Positions 21,358-25,631 of a DNA stretch of 25,631 nt are shown here, in pieces. Under the pieces are notes generated by a model. The model was not told the DNA's origin and searched no databases. It saw only the letters and a program-made list of their open reading frames with translations. The number at the start of each line of letters is the position of its first letter. Position 1 is the first letter of the stretch. This stretch comes from DATKKM01 sp035542855 (lineage in GTDB: Bacteria; Chloroflexota; Dehalococcoidia; SM23-28-2; RBG-16-64-32), in NCBI GenBank assembly GCA_035542855.1, contig DATKKM010000070.1:1-25631 (forward strand), written 5' to 3'. The position numbers and the translations under genes are program-made.

Positions 21358-21803
21358 TCACCTGAGGGACTCTGGATCATTGATCGCCCCCTCAAACGCC
21401 TCTTCCTCAGCTCCTCTTCTGAGATCCCGTCCGAGAAAAGCGTGCCAAAAATGTCTCCGACGCTATTACCCAGATCCTTGCAGTACAAACTGCACAAGCC
21501 CGCTGATACGATGGCAATTTTCCATCCCGCGCTGAACTCGCCACCAACAAGCTCCTCAAGTGTCACGATTGGCACTACGGGCGTGGCCGATCCGCGCATC
21601 GGATCAAGCCCGCAGCCACGGTATCCGACATAGTCAGGTATGCACGCCCCCGTCGGATCCGTCAGCGTCAGCGGGTTGTTCAACACATATGAGTATGGGT
21701 TCAGCGACTGCGGGTCGCTCAAGTCGCCGCCCACCGGGTCGGTCGAGAGGAAGCGGCCGAGGTCAGCGCATTCCCCGCGGTTGGTAGTTGTGTAACCTCT
21801 TCG
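21309..21803 (-). pseudogene. RHS core end, module 2, with variable linker
   Basis: The open frame has no proper start. It contains the RHS repeat-associated core end CADLGRFLSTDPVGG and NPYSYVLNNPLTLTDPTG, then a variable linker (ACIPDYVGYRGCGLDP, a hydrophobic segment around WKIAIVSAGLCSLYC, and a basic RKRRLRGR). It stops at 21309-21311, out of phase with the toxin-like tip. The upstream edge overlaps the last codons of the preceding candidate immunity gene. RHS proteins are long beta-shell toxin carriers; here only the last part exists, so this is an orphan tip module or decayed copy rather than a working toxin. Confidence 0.7.
21637..21715. repeat. 79-bp direct repeat in the RHS core end, copy A
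   Basis: It matches 22965-23043 at 77 of 79 positions; the two differences lie at 21683 and 21690. It encodes (minus strand) the PQSLNPYSYVLNNPLTLTDP segment and the start of the linker. Such near-identity at the core end is how RHS tip modules recombine. Confidence 0.92.
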
Positions 21804-22344
21804 TCACCAAGGTCAGGCACTCCTCCGGATGCTCTACGTACAAGTCAAGGCTTTTCGTGGGCGTTGGCAAACCAGAAACGCGCGTGCCGCTTCGTGACCC
21901 CCACCAAGGCTCCTTGAGACCGACTCTAAGCTTGACAATCAAACGCACCATTGATCGTATTCCCAGAATGCGAAATGTCATTCCATTTAACCCTGTTATC
22001 GTGTGTGCTAGCTCAACTTCGTTCACATCGTTCCAAGGTATAGCAAAACTACGCCTGCGAGTGGAAACAAACATCCCCTCCGGGCGAAGTTCCAATGTCC
22101 CAGTCGTTTGACCTGACAAACGCCACATTGCAACAAGCACGCCACCACACATCATTGCGATGCCTGCAGTCAATGGGGCACCCGTTAGCCCAGTCAAATA
22201 AGATACGAGCAGGGTCACCAAGGATAAAGCGCCCAGTCCCACTGATGCTCTGTGTATGAGCCTCACTTGCGGATTGTTATCGATGAGTCGGAATATAATC
22301 GAATCCATCTCTGCTCTGCTTTCAATTTGCTGGTCGTGTGTCAC
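21763..22344 (-). CDS. Membrane protein, candidate immunity gene of RHS module 1
   Basis: A 193-residue protein with two close hydrophobic helices (about residues 33-53 and 57-76) followed by a PH-like beta-rich domain (TLELRPEGMFVSTRRRSFAIPWNDVNEVEL) and a C-terminal segment WWGSRSGTRVSGLPTPTKSLDLYVEHPEEC. It directly follows the module 1 tip with a 23-nt overlap, the normal place for an immunity gene. A paralogous fragment of its C-terminus occurs at 23115-23258. The start is uncertain: GTG 22344 gives the overlap, ATG 22308 would remove it; neither has a good ribosome binding site. Its last 40 nt are also read, in another phase, as the start of module 2. Confidence 0.6.
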   Translation of the reverse strand: MTHDQQIESRAEMDSIIFRLIDNNPQVRLIHRASVGLGALSLVTLLVSYLTGLTGAPLTAGIAMMCGGVLVAMWRLSGQTTGTLELRPEGMFVSTRRRSFAIPWNDVNEVELAHTITGLNGMTFRILGIRSMVRLIVKLRVGLKEPWWGSRSGTRVSGLPTPTKSLDLYVEHPEECLTLVTKRLHNYQPRGMR

Positions 22345-23140
22345 TCATATACCGCTCAAGCGCGATCCCGGCAGCGTTGACAATAATGATGCCTGTTCGT
22401 GAGTCACGGGTTGCATACCATCCGATAGTTGAAGACGTGAGACTTATCGCGGCTGCGGTGCCGCCTCCTCGCTCGTTCGCATAATAAGCCTTTACACCAG
22501 AGGCTGTTAGATAGATTCCACCAGCTATCACGCATCCTGCGCCGACAGTGCCAACGCAGGTAACGCCGACACCTACCCCGGCACCGAGCTGCACTACGTC
22601 TGCGATGTTGGCTGGGTCTGAAACCCAATCGCCGGCAGTGTTTGCTACATCTTCGACGAATCCCCAGCCAGCGGCGGGACGTGTTGGCTCATTTGGACAC
22701 GCACCCCAGCTGTCGATGCTGCAGATCGGCCCATTGGCCCAAGAGGCGCTGCATCCAGCTCCACAGGAAAGCGTCAGCGGCTTTGCCTCCGGAGGCTCAG
22801 CACGCGGCCCGTAATACCGGGACAGGAAGGCTGTGTATCTAGCCACGTTTTCGGGAACACCCTGAGAAAGCAACTCCTCAAAGACAGGCGCTTGCGTTCT
22901 TTTGTACGCTTCCCAGCTTATGGTTTCGAGGTCAAGGCCACATCCGCCGCGCCCCTCCATGTCCGGTATGCACGCCCCCGTCGGATCCGTCAGCGTCAGC
23001 GGGTTGTTCAGCACATAGGAGTATGGGTTCAGCGACTGCGGGTTTCCGCAGTCGGTCGACTCGACCGGATCGGGCGAGAGGAAGCGGCCTAGGTCGGCGA
23101 AGTGCCACCCCCGTTCACTGGGACTGGTCCGTAACGCACA
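22322..23140 (-). pseudogene. RHS core end with C-terminal tip, module 1
   Basis: Open frame of about 272 codons without a start of its own. It begins with the RHS core end RGWHFADLGRFLSPDPVES and NPYSYVLNNPLTLTDPTG, then a variable tip with several Cys (SCGAGCSASWANGPICSIDSWGACP) and a Gly/Ala/Val-rich hydrophobic helix (VVQLGAGVGVGVTCVGTVGAG) typical of the membrane-passing or linker part before RHS toxin domains. The end (RTGIIIVNAAGIALERYMSDTRPAN) is not a toxin domain I recognise. The GTG within the core (about 23014) is unlikely to be a natural start. A candidate immunity gene follows. Probably an orphan module left after loss of the main RHS gene. Confidence 0.7.
22965..23043. repeat. 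79-bp direct repeat in the RHS core end, copy B
   Basis: Partner of 21637-21715 with 77 of 79 identical bases, same orientation, about 1.3 kb apart. Recombination between the copies would delete one tip plus its candidate immunity gene. Confidence 0.92.
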
Positions 23141-23258
23141 TCATGGATTGAATTGTGTGGGCGCATTGGTCTGCATCTTCGACGTACAGGTCAAGTCGCC
23201 TGACAGGGAGGGTAAGCCCTAGCGTGCGAGTGCCGCTCTTACGACCCCAAAAGGGGAA
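23115..23258 (-). pseudogene. Fragment of a second immunity-like gene
   Basis: The 47-residue frame ending at the TGA 23115-23117 starts FPFWGRKSGTRTLGL and contains RRLDLYVEDADQC. It aligns with the C-terminus of the 193-residue candidate immunity protein (WWGSRSGTRVSGL and KSLDLYVEHPEEC). The N-terminal membrane part is missing and the upstream DNA belongs to a YD-repeat fragment, so a deletion has joined the two. It lies just before module 1, the position expected for the immunity gene of a lost earlier module. Confidence 0.75.
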
Positions 23259-23341
23259 ATGAAGGCCAGGCGGTTGAGGGCATCGTAGGTGTAGTCGTTG
23301 GTGCCGTTCAGATCGATGACCTTGTAGACGCTCTCGGCCAT
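23219..23341 (-). pseudogene. RHS YD-repeat fragment
   Basis: A 40-codon frame from ATG 23341 whose first part, ESVYKVIDLNGTNDYTYDALNRLAFI, is a YD repeat (YTYDALNRL) as in the shell of RHS proteins. The last 13 residues are read out of phase from the immunity-gene fragment, so the deletion junction is near 23260. It is the only trace of the RHS shell in the window. Confidence 0.7.
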
Positions 23342-23421
23342 GGTCGTCCTCCTTTGGGGTCCGCTAGCCGCTTGTTGGCGCAGCCATGATACTCCCGCCG
23401 CGCAAGGAACGGAGGGCGCGG

Positions 23422-23862
23422 CTACTCAGCGCGTTGCCAGATGGTCTGGTAGCGCTCGTCGCCGCGGATGGCGGAGAGGACTTCCGCCTTCTCTTCCGAG
23501 GCCAGGTCGGCGATGGCCTTGCGGACGCTGGCGGCCATCTCCTCGCCGCCGAGGGAGACGAGCCGCGACTCGATGCGCTCGGGCAGGCCGGAGCACTTGA
23601 AGGTGTCGATGTGGCGGGGCCAGGTGAAGGACATGATCTTCTCCGGCAGCGGGAAGCGCGGGCGCAGCTTCTTCAGCTCCTTGAACCGCTCCTCCACTGA
23701 CTCCGCCTTGGGCACGACGGCGATCAGCGGGCCGTCCCCCTTGTCGTTGGTGCGGGCGTCGATCAGCAGGCGCTTATCGAGGATGGCGAAGCGGACGACG
23801 AGCACGTCGGCGGAGTCGATCACGCGGGTGACCTCGTTCATATCCAGACCGTAGTCGTCCAT
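23422..23862 (-). CDS. Conserved-looking hypothetical protein
   Basis: A 146-residue soluble protein that I do not recognise. It has an N-terminal alpha-beta part (EVTRVIDSADVLVVRFAILDKRLLIDARTNDKGDGPLIAVVP), a WPRHIDTF segment, and a helical C-terminus (MAASVRKAIADLASEEKAEVLSAIRG). High GC and regular codon use mark it as chromosomal, so the low-GC island ends between 23342 and this gene. ATG 23862 is chosen because TACAAT lies 6 nt upstream. It is divergent from glyS. Confidence 0.7.
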   Translation of the reverse strand: MDDYGLDMNEVTRVIDSADVLVVRFAILDKRLLIDARTNDKGDGPLIAVVPKAESVEERFKELKKLRPRFPLPEKIMSFTWPRHIDTFKCSGLPERIESRLVSLGGEEMAASVRKAIADLASEEKAEVLSAIRGDERYQTIWQRAE

Positions 23863-23868
23863 GGGGGA

Positions 23869-23874
23869 ATTGTA
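23869..23874 (-). promoter_or_regulatory. -10-like hexamer of the hypothetical gene
   Basis: TACAAT on the minus strand, 6 nt before ATG 23862, with only TCCCCC between, so no ribosome binding site is possible. A leaderless start is inferred. Confidence 0.6.
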
Positions 23875-23980
23875 AGCCGCACTCGCTGCGCGGGCAATCA
23901 ACTGCAGATCGCCCCGCCGGCCCCCGCTTTGGCCCCAGATCGGCGCGGGCTGTTCGCCGATTTTTTTGGGGGGTTGCTCC

Positions 23981-24016
23981 TGACCCTCGACCCTCGACCC
24001 CTGACCCACGTAGAAT
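23981..24016 (+). promoter_or_regulatory. Four-heptamer array and -10-like hexamer of glyS
   Basis: Heptamers TGACCCT, CGACCCT, CGACCCC, TGACCCA (23981-24008) are followed after 2 nt by TAGAAT (24011-24016) and, 7 nt later, by the GTG start. The same architecture is at 1655-1690. A T-run and G-run (23961-23974) lie just upstream. No T-box or other leader can exist if transcription starts at the GTG. Confidence 0.55.
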
Positions 24017-24023
24017 CAGGCGC

Positions 24024-25361
24024 GTGACCACGAAAACTTCCATGGAGACGTTCGTCTCGCTGTGCAAGCGGCGGGGGTTCGTCTTCCAGAGCAGCGAAAT
24101 CTACGGCGGCATCGGCGGCTTCTGGGACTACGGCCCGCTGGGCGTCGAGATGAAGAACAACATCAAGCGCTCCTGGTGGCGCTACATGGTGCAGGAGCGC
24201 GACGACGTCGTCGGCATCGAGACTTCGATCATCATGAACCCGCGCGTCTGGGAGGCCAGCGGCCACGTCGGCACCTTCGCCGACCCGATGGTGGACTGCA
24301 AGAACTGTAAGCACCGCTTCCGCACCGACGACCTGAGGCTGAACGACAACGGAGAGCTGCGCTGCCCGGACTGCGGCGGCGAGCTGACCGAGTCGCGCAT
24401 GTTCAACCTGATGTTCCAGACGTACGTGGGGCCGGTGGCGGACGACGCATCGGTGGCGTACCTGCGGCCGGAGACGGCACAGGGCATGTTCGTGAACTTC
24501 GAGAACGTGCTGACGACGATGCGCCGCAAGCTACCCTTCGGCATCGCCCAGATCGGCCGTTCCTTCCGAAACGAGATCACGCCGGGCAACTTCATCTTCC
24601 GCGACCGCGAGTTCGAGCAGATGGAGATGGAGTACTTCGTGTTGCCGGGCGCGGACGAGGAAGCGCACGACATGTGGATCGAAGCTCGGATGCGGTGGTG
24701 GACGGACGTGCTGGGCGTACGCAAGGAGAATTTGCAGATCCGCGAGCACGCCAAGGACGAGCTTTCGCACTACTCCAAGCGGACGGTGGACATTGAGTAC
24801 GACTTCCCGTTCGGCGGCTTCTCCGAGATCGAGGGGATAGCGAACCGCACGGACTTTGACCTGCAGGCGCATACGAAGGTGTCCGGCAAGAAGCTGGAGT
24901 ACTACGACCAGGAGAGCGACACGCACATCGTGCCCTACGTGATTGAGCCGGCGATGGGAATCGACCGCTGCTTCCTGACGACGATGATCGATTCTTACGT
25001 AGAGGAAGAGGTGCGCGGCGAGAAGCGCACGGTGCTGCGCCTGAGCCCGCAGATCGCGCCGGTCAAGGTGGCGATCCTGCCGCTCTCCCGCAACGAGCAG
25101 CTGGTGCCGCCGGCCCGCAAGGTGGCGGACATGCTGCGCCCGCACTTCATGACGCAGTACGACGACGCGCAGGCGATCGGCCGCCGGTACCGGCGCCAGG
25201 ATGAGATCGGTACACCATACTGCGTGACGATCGACTTCGATACGCTGGAAGACGAGGCGGTGACGATCCGTGAGCGCGACGAGATGACGCAGGTGCGGGT
25301 GCCCATCGCGAACCTGGCGGAGACGCTGCGGGAGAAGCTGCCCGGCTGCTACACGGGGTAG
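24024..25361 (+). CDS. glyS: Glycyl-tRNA synthetase, alpha2 type
   Basis: A 445-residue class II synthetase of the homodimeric (eukaryote/archaea-like bacterial) type that charges tRNA-Gly. Visible: N-terminal CKRRGFVFQSSEIYGG and GFWDYGPLG, zinc-binding Cys92/Cys95 and Cys114/Cys117, RPETAQGMFVNF, motif 2 around residue 178 (GRSFRNEITP), motif 3 around 305 (IEPAMGIDRCF) and a C-terminal anticodon-binding domain (PLSRNEQLVPPARKVADML). GTG 24024 is taken as start because TAGAAT is exactly 7 nt upstream; the alternative ATG at 24042 would lose six residues. The 3' end overlaps a convergent gene by 13 nt. Confidence 0.96.
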   Translation: MTTKTSMETFVSLCKRRGFVFQSSEIYGGIGGFWDYGPLGVEMKNNIKRSWWRYMVQERDDVVGIETSIIMNPRVWEASGHVGTFADPMVDCKNCKHRFRTDDLRLNDNGELRCPDCGGELTESRMFNLMFQTYVGPVADDASVAYLRPETAQGMFVNFENVLTTMRRKLPFGIAQIGRSFRNEITPGNFIFRDREFEQMEMEYFVLPGADEEAHDMWIEARMRWWTDVLGVRKENLQIREHAKDELSHYSKRTVDIEYDFPFGGFSEIEGIANRTDFDLQAHTKVSGKKLEYYDQESDTHIVPYVIEPAMGIDRCFLTTMIDSYVEEEVRGEKRTVLRLSPQIAPVKVAILPLSRNEQLVPPARKVADMLRPHFMTQYDDAQAIGRRYRRQDEIGTPYCVTIDFDTLEDEAVTIRERDEMTQVRVPIANLAETLREKLPGCYTG

Positions 25362-25630
25362 AGGCTACTGTTTCTGGCGGCCAAATAGTAGCCAACGACT
25401 TGGGCTGCGATCCTTCGGTGCCTGGCACTCGACCCGTGAAAATGGATTTCGGTCTGACCTGTTGGCCACTGTCCGCAAACTTGTCGAATCAAGAAGACGA
25501 CCTCTGCTTCGACCGTTTCGATGTCTAGCAGTTGCCTCTCGTGCTCAGGCCCCAGATCACACCAGACATCCAGAAAGACCTCGCTGCGATTGTGCCGCCA
25601 CTGATATCCGTGATAGCCAGATCGGCCATC
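25349..25630 (-). CDS. C-terminal part of a hypothetical protein entering from the right edge
   Basis: On the minus strand a frame is open from the window edge to TAG at 25349-25351, giving 93 residues without their N-terminus. It reads like a real protein: DVWCDLGPEHERQLLDIE, VVFLIRQVCGQWPTGQTEIH, FHGSSARHRRIAAQVVGYY. I do not recognise the family. The neighbouring frames on this strand contain stops, while this one stays open throughout, overlapping the glyS end by 13 nt. GC is lower than in glyS. No start codon is needed in the window, which is why it is easily missed. Confidence 0.6.
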   Translation of the reverse strand, partial: DGRSGYHGYQWRHNRSEVFLDVWCDLGPEHERQLLDIETVEAEVVFLIRQVCGQWPTGQTEIHFHGSSARHRRIAAQVVGYYLAARNSSLYPV

Positions 25631-25631
25631 C

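Noticed and set aside
23875..24023. T-box or other riboswitch before glyS
   Set aside because: No T-box conserved core or antiterminator is visible, and TAGAAT 7 nt before the GTG implies no leader.
1..25631. CRISPR arrays, insertion sequences, integrases
   Set aside because: No regularly spaced repeats, no transposase or recombinase motifs in any frame; the only mobile-type signals are the RHS debris and the tRNA remnant.

Overview
This is a high-GC (roughly two-thirds G+C by eye), densely packed bacterial chromosome segment. The gene set points to a Chloroflexota bacterium, possibly a Dehalococcoidia-like lineage, with Actinomycetota as second choice: a WS/DGAT acyltransferase, HadA/HadB-like split dehydratases, a DUF3090 protein, a CysM-like O-phosphoserine-type sulfhydrylase, a two-domain multicopper oxidase and an alpha2 glycyl-tRNA synthetase. 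This placement is inferred from gene content only; there is no rRNA or other phylogenetic marker.

Region by region. (1) 1-5233, plus strand: lipid metabolism. A 5'-truncated WS/DGAT acyltransferase, two small membrane proteins, then an operon with a near-consensus promoter (TTGACA-17-GATAAT) encoding a HadA-like and a HadB-like hydroxyacyl dehydratase subunit and two tandem, clearly duplicated SDR dehydrogenases. (2) 5286-8564, minus strand: operon tldE-like, HEAT-repeat protein, NUDIX hydrolase, GNAT acetyltransferase, with overlapping or nearly touching genes. (3) 8652-10050, plus: a CrtC/AttH-like lipocalin-type protein and a small four-helix membrane protein. (4) 10058-11664: cysM-like gene divergent from a membrane-anchored universal stress protein. 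(5) 11670-13354, minus: multicopper oxidase followed by a membrane-anchored cupredoxin, a likely copper redox pair. (6) 13550-15878: DUF3090 and hemerythrin genes, convergent with an aldonolactone-oxidase-like FAD enzyme. (7) 15954-17989: leuCD for leucine biosynthesis. (8) 18027-20349, minus: DUF3108-like lipoprotein coupled to a threonine aldolase, and a cupin.

(9) About 20398-23341 is different: visibly lower GC, poor coding, bordered on one side by the 3' half of a tRNA-Gly(CCC) gene, and made of RHS (YD-repeat) polymorphic-toxin debris. Two copies of the RHS core end, sharing a 79-bp direct repeat with 77 identities, each lead into a different C-terminal tip, and each tip is followed by a candidate immunity gene. 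A third, broken piece of a paralogous immunity gene lies upstream. This looks like a decaying array of tip/immunity cassettes. (10) 23422-25631: a conserved hypothetical gene divergent from glyS, and the 3' end of another gene entering from the right edge on the minus strand.

A window-wide signal is a TAnnnT (-10-like) hexamer 6-9 nt upstream of the start codon of at least seven genes, most often exactly 7 nt, with no ribosome binding site. This suggests many leaderless transcripts. Two genes also carry an array of four 7-bp units ending 2 nt before the -10 hexamer.
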